58,618 nt of DNA from Anaerosphaera multitolerans (GCF_004006535.1 NZ_RLIH01000014.1:1-58618), one strand, 5' to 3'. Numbered from the stretch's first letter, positions 17,886-26,602 are shown. Numbers and translations: made by a program. The notes: a model not told the origin generated them from the letters alone.

Positions 17886-19118
17886 TCAAAAATTATTTTC
17901 CCTTACTAAAGGCATACTCATACATCTTGGTCCTCCTCTACCTCTTGATAACTCAGCACTAGGCATTACTAATAAATTTAATCCTTTTTCGCTAAGTAAG
18001 TCATTAGTTACATCATTCCTTTCGTATACAATAATTGTTCCCGGTTTTATGCAAAGAGTATTGGAGCCATCACTCCATTGCTCTCTGGCAGCAACAATTT
18101 CATCTCCTCCACCACAAGGGATTAACTCAACATCTATTTCAAGTGAGGATGAAAGAACATTTTCAAGTTCATTTTCTATTTCTATAACTTTAAGTTCATT
18201 TTTTTTGTTTGATTTAGTCAATTCAAATAGTTTAAGATTTTCTAAAATAATTGGATGTACAGTAAATTTATCAATATCTATTTGAGTTAGCACTGTATCC
18301 AAATGCATAAATGCTCTCTTTTTCGGAATATCAAAAGCTATAATCCTTTCAATTTTAGAGTTAGAATTGAAAAATATATTCTTAGCTAGCAATTCTATAG
18401 CATTTGGTTCTGTTCTTTGAGAAATTCCAACAGCCAATGTACTTTCATTAATATTTAATATATCCCCTCCTTCAATATGAAAAGGCAAATCTCTAGCATA
18501 TAACATATCAACTTTATTCTTAAATTCCTTATGATATTTAAAAATATAATGACCATATATTGTTTCTCTGCTGCGAGTTTGAGAATACATTTTATTTAAA
18601 GCAATACCATTTCCTATAGATGCAAAAGGATCTCTGGTAAAAAATAAATTTGGCATAGGGTCTAAAATCATTTTAGAATTTTCTCTGTAGACCATATCAA
18701 CTAAGGAGTTTGCATTTCCTATTTGTAGTTCATTTATATTTATTCCTTCCATAGTTTTTAAAACTAAATCTTTATTATCTTCTATTGAATTTAAAAACTC
18801 ATATATAATTTTAATAAATCTAGGTGAATGGATACCGCCCTCTGTAATGAACTGTTTAAGAAAAGTTTCTCTTAAATCCTTATTTTGAGTTAGAGTTTCT
18901 GCCATTAAATCCTCTAAGTAGACAACCTCTATTCCCTCGTCTCTTAAGATTTCTGCAAAAGCATCATGTTCCTCTTGGGCTCTCTTTAAAAAAGGTATGT
19001 CATCAAACAAAAGTTTTTCCAAGGTATCTGGAGTCAAATTCAGCAATTCCCTACCTGGTCTATGAATTAAAACTTTTTCTAAGGGATTTATTTCGCTTGT
19101 TACATTAATTACTGCCAT
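17886..19118 (-). CDS. arcA: Arginine deiminase
   Basis: It hydrolyses arginine to citrulline and ammonia, the first step of the ATP-yielding deiminase pathway. Motifs are PNLFFTRDPFASIG, HIEGGDILNI, CGGGDEIVAAREQW and GRGGPRCMSMP, where C399 is the catalytic nucleophile. The start is taken at the ATG at 19118 (410 residues) because AGGAGG lies just before it; an upstream TTG overlaps that site. A TATAAT -10 and an inverted GGTATCTT pair lie upstream. An AraC-type regulator sits immediately upstream in the same direction. Confidence 0.96.
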   Translation of the reverse strand: MAVINVTSEINPLEKVLIHRPGRELLNLTPDTLEKLLFDDIPFLKRAQEEHDAFAEILRDEGIEVVYLEDLMAETLTQNKDLRETFLKQFITEGGIHSPRFIKIIYEFLNSIEDNKDLVLKTMEGININELQIGNANSLVDMVYRENSKMILDPMPNLFFTRDPFASIGNGIALNKMYSQTRSRETIYGHYIFKYHKEFKNKVDMLYARDLPFHIEGGDILNINESTLAVGISQRTEPNAIELLAKNIFFNSNSKIERIIAFDIPKKRAFMHLDTVLTQIDIDKFTVHPIILENLKLFELTKSNKKNELKVIEIENELENVLSSSLEIDVELIPCGGGDEIVAAREQWSDGSNTLCIKPGTIIVYERNDVTNDLLSEKGLNLLVMPSAELSRGRGGPRCMSMPLVRENNF

Positions 19119-19145
19119 TATAAGACCTCCTGTCAAATAGCATAT

Positions 19146-19201
19146 GGTATCTTATGTTAAATCTTAACTAAAATTATATTTTAAAACTGGAAAAAGATAC
19201 C
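19146..19201 (-). promoter_or_regulatory. arcABC promoter region with inverted GGTATCTT half-sites
   Basis: A TATAAT -10 lies at 19173-19178 (minus strand) without a good -35, which suggests activator dependence. GGTATCTT (19146-19153) and its exact complement AAGATACC (19194-19201) bracket it. The upstream half-site covers the -35 position. This is a plausible operator for the neighbouring AraC-type protein or for an ArgR-type regulator. Confidence 0.45.
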
Positions 19202-19232
19202 TTATATAATTGTATATTTAAAGATATTTAAA

Positions 19233-19263
19233 AATAACTATTTATTTCAAATAAATAGTTATT
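19233..19263 (-). terminator. Terminator of the AraC-type regulator gene
   Basis: A 14-base perfect stem (19233-19246 with 19250-19263) has a 3-base loop. On the minus strand it is followed by a short T run. It overlaps the stop codon of the regulator gene. Confidence 0.75.
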
Positions 19264-20515
19264 CATAATCATATTGTATGTTTACTTCTTTTCTAAATTT
19301 AGATGGATTCATATTTTTTAATTTTATAAAATGGTTATTAAAAGTTTTTACATTATTATAACCCACTGTAATAGCGATATCTAAAATAGTATTATCAGTG
19401 GTTTTTAATAATTTGCAGGCATGGTTAATTCTTAAAAAACTAATCAACTCATCAAAATTCTTTTCTACAGTGTATTGTAGTATTCTATTAAGTTCCTGAA
19501 CAGACATATCAAATTTTTTAGCAACTACAACTTCGGAAATATCTTCCATAAAAAAAACAGTAATGTAATTTATAACTTCATAACCTAAATTACTTCTTTC
19601 AGGATTTAATATTTTAAAAACATCTTTATTAATTTTTCTATATTGATTTGGTGTGGATCCCATTCTTTTCGTAAAAAAATTTGAAAGATGAGAAGCATCA
19701 TTAAAACCCACCAATTCCGCAATAATATTTAGAGAAAAATCTGAGTATAATAAAAAATCCATAGTCTTTATTAATCTCATTTCATTAAGTAAATCATGAA
19801 AATTAACTCCAATAATTTTTTTGCAATATTTTGACAAGGTGGATTCAGAAATATAGAATTTAGTTGAAACGGATTTTAAAGTTGGTTTTTCACTTAAATG
19901 AGAATATAAATATTTAAAAATAGTTACTCGTTTGTCCAAATCATTATTTGCGATTTTTGTTATTTTTAAATTCTTATTTTTTGTTTGACGAATATACCAA
20001 ATTATCATTTCCATAATTTTATTACTAATAAAAGCATTAGATAAAATTTGTTCTTTTCTAATATCTAAAACAGACTCCATACTTATTTCAGATTTAAGAT
20101 CATTTAAAATTCGAATAATTTTTTTTGTCTCTAATTCATTAGCATAAACAATTGGATTATTAGACAATTCACTAATAATATCTATACTTTCATCTAGCGT
20201 ATTATAAGTTGATTTAATACTTTGATTAAAATAATTGAAATTATATACAATCTTAATGAATTGTAAACGTTCTATAACATCAGTTACTTCAGTAATTGTC
20301 CAAGGTACAATAGCAACGCAGGAGTAAGGTTTTATATCATAACAAATGTTATTAATTTTAATAGTTCCCTTTCCTTCGATGAAGAAAAGAAATCGTGATT
20401 CTTGATGCATTATAGGATTTGTGGGACTGGAAATTTCTTCTACGTTATAGGAGCAAATCTTTTTTTCATCAAAAGATGAACTGTATTTTGCCTGTAGTTC
20501 TGAATTTATATCCAT
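19259..20515 (-). CDS. AraC-family regulator with two tandem DNA-binding domains
   Basis: The 418-residue protein begins with a cupin-like sensor region (about 1-190; RFLFFIEGKGTIKIN resembles AraC-type beta-barrels). A first AraC helix-turn-helix pair lies at about 195-294 (TLKSVSTKFYISESTLSKY, IIAELVGFNDASHLSNFF, TPNQYR). A second, more divergent AraC domain covers about 312-411 (VVVAKKFDMSVQELNRIL, ILDIAITVGYNNVKTFNNHF, NPSKFR). Usual AraC proteins have one such domain and about 300 residues. AGGAGG precedes the ATG. Its place directly upstream of arcABC suggests it controls arginine catabolism; this is inference. Confidence 0.82.
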   Translation of the reverse strand: MDINSELQAKYSSSFDEKKICSYNVEEISSPTNPIMHQESRFLFFIEGKGTIKINNICYDIKPYSCVAIVPWTITEVTDVIERLQFIKIVYNFNYFNQSIKSTYNTLDESIDIISELSNNPIVYANELETKKIIRILNDLKSEISMESVLDIRKEQILSNAFISNKIMEMIIWYIRQTKNKNLKITKIANNDLDKRVTIFKYLYSHLSEKPTLKSVSTKFYISESTLSKYCKKIIGVNFHDLLNEMRLIKTMDFLLYSDFSLNIIAELVGFNDASHLSNFFTKRMGSTPNQYRKINKDVFKILNPERSNLGYEVINYITVFFMEDISEVVVAKKFDMSVQELNRILQYTVEKNFDELISFLRINHACKLLKTTDNTILDIAITVGYNNVKTFNNHFIKLKNMNPSKFRKEVNIQYDYE

Positions 20516-20570
20516 AACAACCTCCTATAATAATTAATTATTGAAAATATTTCTATAATATTTTAACATA

Positions 20571-20608
20571 TTTAAAGGATAAATAAAATATTTTATTTAT
20601 CCTTTAAA
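20571..20608 (-). terminator. 38-bp perfect palindrome at the 3' end of xerC
   Basis: Bases 20571-20589 and 20590-20608 are exact reverse complements. The palindrome includes the xerC stop codon and separates xerC from the AraC-type gene. It probably terminates xerC, though no strong T run follows on the minus strand. Confidence 0.6.
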
Positions 20609-21575
20609 TTTCTTCAGATATATTAATTTTTGAAAGCGGATTGTTTTCAATGGTTGCCTTTAAATGTTTATTGTTTATATGGGTATAAATTTGTGTAGTT
20701 GTAACCGATTCATGTCCTAATACTTCTTGCAAAGCTCTAATATCTGCATTTCCATGTTGATACATAAGAGTAGCTGCTGTATGTCTTAATTTATGCACAG
20801 TGTATTTATCAGGATCTAAACCCGTTAGCTTTACATATTTTTCTACCATTTTTTGAATAGCTCTATTCCCCATCCTGTTGTTTCTCATAGATAAAAACAA
20901 CGCTTTATCATCTACCTTAGGTCTGTGCTCGTAGTAAAGATTAAGAGCATCTAAGCACGCCTGATTTAAATATATTGTTCTCTCCTTATTACCCTTGCCT
21001 TTGACTACTAAAGTATTATCTTTTTTTATATCATCTATATTTAAATTTGAAAGTTCTGATAATCTCATTCCACAATTTAAAAATAAAGTAATAATAGCAT
21101 AATCTCTATATTTAAATTTTGATTTTGAACTTTGCACTGTTTTTAAAAGATCTACGGCCTCTTCCAAAGTCAAATACACAGGAACGGTTTTTTCTATTTT
21201 GGGCATATCTATATTTTCTAAAGGATTGAAGTCTATAACATCAATTTTAGTAGAAAGATAATTAAAAAAAGTTCTAATAGCAGAAATTTTCCTGTACTTT
21301 GTTTTATTGGAATTGTTTTTTTGATTTTCTAAAAAAGAATTAAAAGCATATATATCTTGTTTATCTACACTTTTTAGAATTTCTATATCAATTTCATCTA
21401 TATCAACTTCATTAAACTCAACATCTTTTACATAGTTCTTCCGAACTAAAATAAATCTTAAAAAAGTTCTAATATCATAGTAGTACTCTCTTATCGTTGT
21501 ATCAGAAGATCCTTTAGTTGTTTTTAAATAAGCTAAAAAATCATCTAGTATATTACTTGCTATAATTTTTTTCAC
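20604..21575 (-). CDS. xerC: Tyrosine recombinase XerC/XerD family
   Basis: This site-specific recombinase probably resolves chromosome dimers. The N-terminal SAM-like core-binding domain spans about residues 8-110. The catalytic set is complete: R171 (GMRLSEL), K194 (VKGKGNKER), H261 and R264 (HKLRH), H288 (LGH) and Y297 (QIYTH). The 323-residue length is near normal. The position beside rny, on a chromosome backbone without phage genes, argues for a housekeeping Xer rather than an integrase. The GTG start at 21575 has AGAGG directly against it with no spacing, so the true start is uncertain. Confidence 0.88.
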   Translation of the reverse strand: MKKIIASNILDDFLAYLKTTKGSSDTTIREYYYDIRTFLRFILVRKNYVKDVEFNEVDIDEIDIEILKSVDKQDIYAFNSFLENQKNNSNKTKYRKISAIRTFFNYLSTKIDVIDFNPLENIDMPKIEKTVPVYLTLEEAVDLLKTVQSSKSKFKYRDYAIITLFLNCGMRLSELSNLNIDDIKKDNTLVVKGKGNKERTIYLNQACLDALNLYYEHRPKVDDKALFLSMRNNRMGNRAIQKMVEKYVKLTGLDPDKYTVHKLRHTAATLMYQHGNADIRALQEVLGHESVTTTQIYTHINNKHLKATIENNPLSKINISEEI

Positions 21576-21591
21576 CCTCTATCTATAAAAA

Positions 21592-21615
21592 AATAACCTG
21601 CTTATGCAGGTTATT
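21592..21615 (-). terminator. Terminator of rny
   Basis: The stem AATAACCTGC / GCAGGTTATT (21592-21601 with 21606-21615) has a TTAT-type loop and is followed on the minus strand by a T run. It overlaps the rny stop codon. Confidence 0.85.
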
Positions 21616-23149
21616 ATTTAGCGTAATCTATAGCCCTAGTTTCTCTAATTACATTTACTTTAATCTGTCCAGGGAAATCTAATTCAGCTTCAATCTTTTT
21701 AACAATATTTCTAGCCGTTAAAGCAATTTCAGCTTCTGAAATTTTTTCAGGTTTAACAATAATTCTAATTTCTCTACCTGCCTGTACAGAATAAGATTTT
21801 TCAATTCCTTCAAAAGAGTTTGCTATTTCTTCTAGTTTTTCCAATCTCTTTATATAAGATTCAACGGTTTCTCTTCTAGCCCCCGGTCTAGCAGCACTAA
21901 TTGTGTCAGCAGCTTGAACTAAAACCGCCTCAACAGATTTAGCTTCAACATCTCCATGATGTGATTCAATACAGTTTACTACTAGTTCAGATTCCTTATA
22001 TTTTCTTGCAAGTTCAACTCCTAAGTCAACGTGAGGCTCTTCTACTTCATGGTCAATACTCTTACCAATATCATGTAGTAAGCCACCTCTCTTAGCTAAT
22101 TTAACATCAGCTCCAATTTCACTTGCAAGTATTCCCGCAATATTAGAAACTTCAACAGAATGTTTAAGAACGTTTTGACCATAACTGGTTCTAAACTTAA
22201 GTCTTCCTAAATATTTTATAAGTTCAGGATGTAATCCATGAACTCCTGCATCATAAGCTGCTTGTTCACCAGATTCTTTAATAGCAACATCTACTTCATT
22301 TTGAGCTTTTTCAACCATTTCTTCAATTCTAGTAGGATGAATTCTGCCATCTGAAACTAATTTTTCCAAAGCAATTCTTGCCACTTCTCTTCTAACTGGA
22401 TCAAAACACGATAAAACTACTGCTTCAGGAGTATCATCAATTATTAAGTCAACTCCGGTAAGGGATTCAATAGCTCTAATATTTCTGCCCTCTCTACCAA
22501 TTATTCTGCCCTTCATTTCATCATTGGGAAGACTAACTACAGAAACAGTACTTTCAGCAACTTGATCTGCGGCGCATCTTTGAATTGCTTGAGAAATTAT
22601 ATTTTTTGCATATTTATTACTTTCATCTTTTATTCTTGCTTCATTTTCCTTAATTATAAGTGCGGATTCTTGAATAATTTCATTTTCCAATTCAGATAAA
22701 AGAATCTTTTTACCTTCGTCTGCAGTAAGACCGGCTACTTTTTGAAGCTCACTTTCTCTTTGTTCTACTAATAAATCAGCTTTTTCACTTTTAGCTTTCA
22801 CTTCTTCAAGCTTAGTGTTTAGAGTATCTTCTTTTTTCTCTAATTGAACTGATTTCCTTTCAATACTTTCTTCTCTAGAAAGAACTCTTTTTTCCAATTG
22901 TTGAACTTCATCTCGCCTTGTCTTAATATCATTGTCATTTTCAATTCTCATCTTAAGAATTTCGTCTTTAGCTTCTAAAAGCAATTCTTTCTTTTTACTT
23001 TCAGCTGAGTGTTCTGCATCAGTTATTATTTTTTTTGCTAATTCCTCAGCATTTTTAAGCTTACCTTCACCTATATATTTTCGAATGGCATAACCACTGG
23101 CTACGCCAATTATTATACAGAAAAACACGACAATTATATTCGATAACAT
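21614..23149 (-). CDS. rny: Ribonuclease Y
   Basis: This membrane-anchored endoribonuclease initiates mRNA decay. The 511-residue protein has an N-terminal transmembrane helix (about residues 2-22), a long charged coiled coil (about 30-200), a KH domain ([15 protein letters not shown]) and an HD domain ([14 protein letters not shown]). Length and layout match RNase Y of Firmicutes. GGGAGGTG precedes the ATG. A strong promoter lies 70-98 bases upstream and a terminator follows, so rny can be monocistronic despite its position after the recA cluster. Confidence 0.96.
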   Translation of the reverse strand: MLSNIIVVFFCIIIGVASGYAIRKYIGEGKLKNAEELAKKIITDAEHSAESKKKELLLEAKDEILKMRIENDNDIKTRRDEVQQLEKRVLSREESIERKSVQLEKKEDTLNTKLEEVKAKSEKADLLVEQRESELQKVAGLTADEGKKILLSELENEIIQESALIIKENEARIKDESNKYAKNIISQAIQRCAADQVAESTVSVVSLPNDEMKGRIIGREGRNIRAIESLTGVDLIIDDTPEAVVLSCFDPVRREVARIALEKLVSDGRIHPTRIEEMVEKAQNEVDVAIKESGEQAAYDAGVHGLHPELIKYLGRLKFRTSYGQNVLKHSVEVSNIAGILASEIGADVKLAKRGGLLHDIGKSIDHEVEEPHVDLGVELARKYKESELVVNCIESHHGDVEAKSVEAVLVQAADTISAARPGARRETVESYIKRLEKLEEIANSFEGIEKSYSVQAGREIRIIVKPEKISEAEIALTARNIVKKIEAELDFPGQIKVNVIRETRAIDYAK

Positions 23150-23218
23150 TTATACACCTCCCTATTTAATTTTCAAGTTCCAAATTTAATATGCTTAATT
23201 ATAAATTCGTATGAAAAT

Positions 23219-23247
23219 ATTTTATATCTTTTAAAAAAATAAGTCAA
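23219..23247 (-). promoter_or_regulatory. Promoter of rny
   Basis: On the minus strand TTGACT (23242-23247) and TAAAAT (23219-23224) are 17 bases apart. It lies in the 121-base gap after the Rad50-like C-half gene and implies a leader of about 65 bases. Confidence 0.75.
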
Positions 23248-23270
23248 GGTTATGAAGTGTATATTTGAAG

Positions 23271-23927
23271 TTATAAATCGGTCTCCATATGTTTCTCTAC
23301 AAAACTAATACCATTTTTAATTCCAACATTATAGGATAAGTCTGATATTTGAGATAGGTGATTGTTATGTGTGACCATTATAATTTGTCTTCTAAATAAC
23401 TCTGAAGATTGTTTTAGAAATTCTCCTAAATTAAAAATATAATCATCGCTTACGTGTTTGCCTGGTTCATCAAATAAAATAGGACCTTCTACTCTAGGTT
23501 TGTTTATTTGAATAAAGGCCAACCTAAGAGCAATGGATATTATATCTACAACTCCTCCACCTCTTGAAATTTCGGGTTTGGTTTTAACACTATAACCATC
23601 ATAGTTAGAAATTACATAAAATTCAGCTTGGGGTATATTTCTACTCTCTGTTATCTCAATTACAAACTCTATATCTGTTTCAAAGATAAATTGTAGACAT
23701 TTAGTCACTAGCTCTTCAATTTGTTTTTTAGCTTGAATTCTACCAAAGCTTGAAGTTTTCTGTAACAAGACTGTCACCTTAGAAAGTAATTCTTCATATT
23801 CAATTAATGAATCCAACTCGGAGATAATATCATTTAACTGATTTGATAAAATTTCTTTTTTCCCTTTATCAACGTCAATTTTTCTTTGTAAATTAGATAT
23901 TTCTTTACTTAATAAATCAATATTCAT
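23271..23927 (-). CDS. C-terminal half of a split Rad50/SbcC-like ATPase
   Basis: The 218-residue protein starts with about 60 residues of coiled coil and ends in the C-lobe of an SMC/Rad50-type ATPase. The signature-like stretch S121RGGG leads into VVDIISIALRLAF; the Walker B is GPILFDEP (D153, E154), followed by GKHVSD. The H-loop is IIMVTHNNH (H187). It has no Walker A; that lies in the protein encoded two genes upstream. I take the ATG at 23927, one base after the stop of the 77-residue gene. The signature departs from the usual SGGE form. It should pair with the N-half to build a complete nucleotide site. Confidence 0.72.
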   Translation of the reverse strand: MNIDLLSKEISNLQRKIDVDKGKKEILSNQLNDIISELDSLIEYEELLSKVTVLLQKTSSFGRIQAKKQIEELVTKCLQFIFETDIEFVIEITESRNIPQAEFYVISNYDGYSVKTKPEISRGGGVVDIISIALRLAFIQINKPRVEGPILFDEPGKHVSDDYIFNLGEFLKQSSELFRRQIIMVTHNNHLSQISDLSYNVGIKNGISFVEKHMETDL

Positions 23928-23928
23928 A

Positions 23929-24162
23929 TTAATCTCTTGGCATAAGCTTATTTGCCTCTTCAAATAAACTATCTATTTCTTTCTTTAATTTTTCAATTTG
24001 CAATTCTAAATTATCAGGCTCGATTCCCATTTCTTGAATTTCATTAATTAACATATCTCTTTGAAGATTTAATTGCTCAAGTCTTGCCTCAGCTTTATAT
24101 TTTAAATTTTTAGCCTTTTCAAGTTCATCTTTTAATACATTTAAGTTTTTTTCATAATCCAT
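23929..24162 (-). CDS. Small coiled-coil protein of the split Rad50-like operon
   Basis: The 77 residues are almost entirely charged, heptad-like helix (YEKNLNVLKDELEKAKNLKY and LQIEKLKKEIDSLFEEANKL), interrupted by a short turn near GIEPDN. It is predicted to be a helical hairpin. It has its own ATG and a GGAG site, 2 bases after the N-half gene and 1 base before the C-half gene. It could be a detached piece of the Rad50 coil or an adaptor joining the two halves. I recognise no named family. Confidence 0.62.
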   Translation of the reverse strand: MDYEKNLNVLKDELEKAKNLKYKAEARLEQLNLQRDMLINEIQEMGIEPDNLELQIEKLKKEIDSLFEEANKLMPRD

Positions 24163-24164
24163 AA

Positions 24165-25610
24165 TTATTCTCCATAATGCTCCTTAATATGATCTATAGT
24201 ACTTTCACTTATCTTGCTATGACACAAAGGACAATATCCCACATTTAAAAGAATGTCATTATATTTATTTATCATATTAGTTAAACTTTCTTCGTTTTCT
24301 CTAATAGTTATTTCAAATTCATCTATTTTTTTCATCACATTTTTATAGTTAATATACAAATTCAAATATTTTTTCAATAAAGTATTTTTATTTGAAATGT
24401 CTTTATATAGGGTATTTAGTTTATCTAAATCTTTAAATCTATTTATATAAATTTCCCCTTTATTTAGGCTTTTGTTGTTTTCAAAAATTTTATTTTGTAA
24501 ATTAGTTAATTTGTTATAGTTTTCTAAATCAACGTCTAAACAATTTTTAATATCGTCTAATCTTTGAGTACTTTTATACTTTTCCTTTATTTCTAAATTA
24601 AGCTCAATATCATAATTAATTTTTTTAAAATTTTCATTTAGATTAAAGTAAAATTTGTAACTTTTAATATTCTCATTTAATTTTAAATTTATAATATCCA
24701 TATCAGAAGTAAAAGCTAGTTTTTCTAACGTTCTTTTATTTGACTGTATATATTCTTTGTTATTCAGTAATTTATTATAAATAGTTTTATATCTTAAGTA
24801 TTTAGTTAATTTATTTTCAATTTTTGTATAAATATCTTCAAATTTATCAATGTATATATATTTATCAAGCTCACTATTTGTATTCTTTATTTCAGAAGAG
24901 TTATGTGAGAATTTACTCTTAATAGAGTTTAATTTACTTAATTTATTTTGTCTATTTTGAATGTTTTCTTTAATATCGATTAAATTGTCCAGCTTCTCTT
25001 CATATCCATCAATGTAATCAAACTCTTTTATTTTGTTAATTAATTCCTCTTTCTGTATGTTTAAAGATTTTATATTTGACAATATAGCTTTATTATCACG
25101 TACTGTTTCTCTTAGAGCATCATCAACATAATTTACTCCTACTAATCTACCTATTGCACTGGCACGAATTGAGGACTTCTCATTTAAAAGGAAAGGACCT
25201 TCCAGCTGTTCTGCAATATTTATTATATTGGTTTCTTTATTATCCAAATTGATTTTTCGCATTCCAATTTCATCTTTTATTTCTTTTGGAACATCTACTC
25301 CGAAACCTTCAAAATTATATTCTTCACCATTATGTTTTTTTAGATAGTAGGAATTTTTAGAAGAAGATCTATACCGTCTTACAATTGCTCCTGTGTTAAA
25401 ATAGATTGTAACAGATACTTCCTTTTCTCCTTCTCTAATAAAATAATCGCCTAAAGGTTCATTGTAAAGAGCCCATTTAATAGCTCTTAAAACGGCGGTC
25501 TTTCCACTGTCAGATTTTCCTAAAATTACGTTTAAACCACGATCAAATTCAAATATACTGTTTTCATGAGATTGAAAATTTATCAATTCAAGTTTTGTAA
25601 TAAAAATCAT
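24165..25610 (-). CDS. N-terminal half of a split Rad50/SbcC-like ATPase with zinc-hook-like end
   Basis: The 481-residue protein opens with an SMC/Rad50 N-lobe: KLELINFQSHENSIFEF and Walker A GKSDSGKT at residues 31-38. A long Lys/Asn/Glu-rich coiled coil runs from about 165 to 450. It ends with C460-P-L-C463 and His474 and His478, a zinc-hook-like or zinc-finger-like motif. In ordinary Rad50/SbcC the hook is mid-protein and a second coil plus Walker B follow; here translation stops 18 residues after the CPLC and the Walker B half is a separate gene. The ATG overlaps the stop of the SbcD-like gene in ATGA. It is likely involved in DNA-end processing. Confidence 0.75.
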   Translation of the reverse strand: MIFITKLELINFQSHENSIFEFDRGLNVILGKSDSGKTAVLRAIKWALYNEPLGDYFIREGEKEVSVTIYFNTGAIVRRYRSSSKNSYYLKKHNGEEYNFEGFGVDVPKEIKDEIGMRKINLDNKETNIINIAEQLEGPFLLNEKSSIRASAIGRLVGVNYVDDALRETVRDNKAILSNIKSLNIQKEELINKIKEFDYIDGYEEKLDNLIDIKENIQNRQNKLSKLNSIKSKFSHNSSEIKNTNSELDKYIYIDKFEDIYTKIENKLTKYLRYKTIYNKLLNNKEYIQSNKRTLEKLAFTSDMDIINLKLNENIKSYKFYFNLNENFKKINYDIELNLEIKEKYKSTQRLDDIKNCLDVDLENYNKLTNLQNKIFENNKSLNKGEIYINRFKDLDKLNTLYKDISNKNTLLKKYLNLYINYKNVMKKIDEFEITIRENEESLTNMINKYNDILLNVGYCPLCHSKISESTIDHIKEHYGE

Positions 25611-26584
25611 GAAATTTCCGCTCCCTTAATTTGCATATTTTGAACCCTTTCAATAGCTTCCTTCTTTACTTTTTCCTCTATGGAATCATTAACTGCTATT
25701 TCACTTAATAATTCATAGATATCTAAGTTATTAAATGAAGATGTTGAATCTAAAATCTCTTTAAACTCATATATTTTATCCTGTTTAAATTTATGTCTTT
25801 CCATTTCACTTCTATCTAAGACCATATCACCAGGTAATGCACTTTTTAAATAAATATCTTTAACATTAATTGATTCAAGTAACTCTATAATTACAACTTT
25901 AGGTTTTCTTTTAAATTCAACTAAACCATTAGAAATTCTAACCATAGCTCCCGGATTAATGAAATACTTACCATCTATTTCCAAAGTTTTAAATCCATAA
26001 TGGTAGTGACCTCCTAAAGTAATATCTGCCAGCGTGTCAGAAATCTCGCTTATTAATGTATGCGGAACATTTTTTAGAAATGGTTTATCTATTAAAAAGC
26101 CATGAGTCATGTGAATCATATAGTCAACATCATTATTTCTTTCTGTCACTTTATATTTATATCTGTTACTTTTATCATCAATTCCATAACTATATGGATT
26201 TGCAGTGATTTGGATAGATACATCTTTCTTTAAGATCGTTTTTTTATCATTTACTAAATTAAAAATCCCTAAACTTGTAAGCAGTCCCAACATAGTTCGA
26301 TTTAAGGTTTTCGTATTATGACCAAATATATCATGATTACCACTTATTACGTAAATTGGGGCTTTAAATTTGCTGAAAATTTTTGAAAATTCTGATATTA
26401 AAGAAATCGGAGTATCCGGACGATCAAACATATCTCCGCCATGTAGAATATAATCTACATTTTCTTCCATACTAATATCAACAATTTCATTCATTTTCAA
26501 TTTTAGAGTTTCATAAAAATCATCTATTCTATTTTTGGGATTTGTTGAGCGCAAATGCGTATCAGTAAAGTACAGTAATTTCAA
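25607..26584 (-). CDS. SbcD/Mre11-like metallophosphoesterase (DNA exonuclease subunit)
   Basis: The 325-residue protein has the full calcineurin-like nuclease set: FTDTHLR, HGGDMFDRPD, ISGNHDIFGHN, MTHGF and GGHYHYG. Mre11/SbcD proteins process DNA ends with a Rad50/SbcC ATPase, here encoded by the next genes. It is shorter than typical SbcD (about 390-410), mainly in the C-terminal capping and ATPase-binding part. The start is TTG at 26584; a weak AAGG lies about 10 bases upstream. It follows recA by 18 bases and overlaps the N-half gene, so it is cotranscribed with both. Confidence 0.82.
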   Translation of the reverse strand: MKLLYFTDTHLRSTNPKNRIDDFYETLKLKMNEIVDISMEENVDYILHGGDMFDRPDTPISLISEFSKIFSKFKAPIYVISGNHDIFGHNTKTLNRTMLGLLTSLGIFNLVNDKKTILKKDVSIQITANPYSYGIDDKSNRYKYKVTERNNDVDYMIHMTHGFLIDKPFLKNVPHTLISEISDTLADITLGGHYHYGFKTLEIDGKYFINPGAMVRISNGLVEFKRKPKVVIIELLESINVKDIYLKSALPGDMVLDRSEMERHKFKQDKIYEFKEILDSTSSFNNLDIYELLSEIAVNDSIEEKVKKEAIERVQNMQIKGAEIS

Positions 26585-26602
26585 TATATCACAGCCTTAA
26601 CT

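Noticed and set aside
17725-18285. 186-codon plus-strand open frame opposite arcB and arcA
   Set aside because: It is a shadow of two well-supported enzymes, has no ribosome binding site or family resemblance, and its Ser/Leu/Phe-rich composition is what the antisense of such genes gives.
20604-21575. Phage or transposon integrase
   Set aside because: No neighbouring phage genes or attachment repeats, and the position next to rny with standard Xer motifs points to a housekeeping recombinase.
23271-25610. Frameshifts in a single sbcC gene, instead of a genuine split
   Set aside because: It would need two separate frame changes, and each piece has its own start codon directly after the preceding stop; the N-half also ends neatly just past the hook. 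It cannot be fully excluded without relatives.
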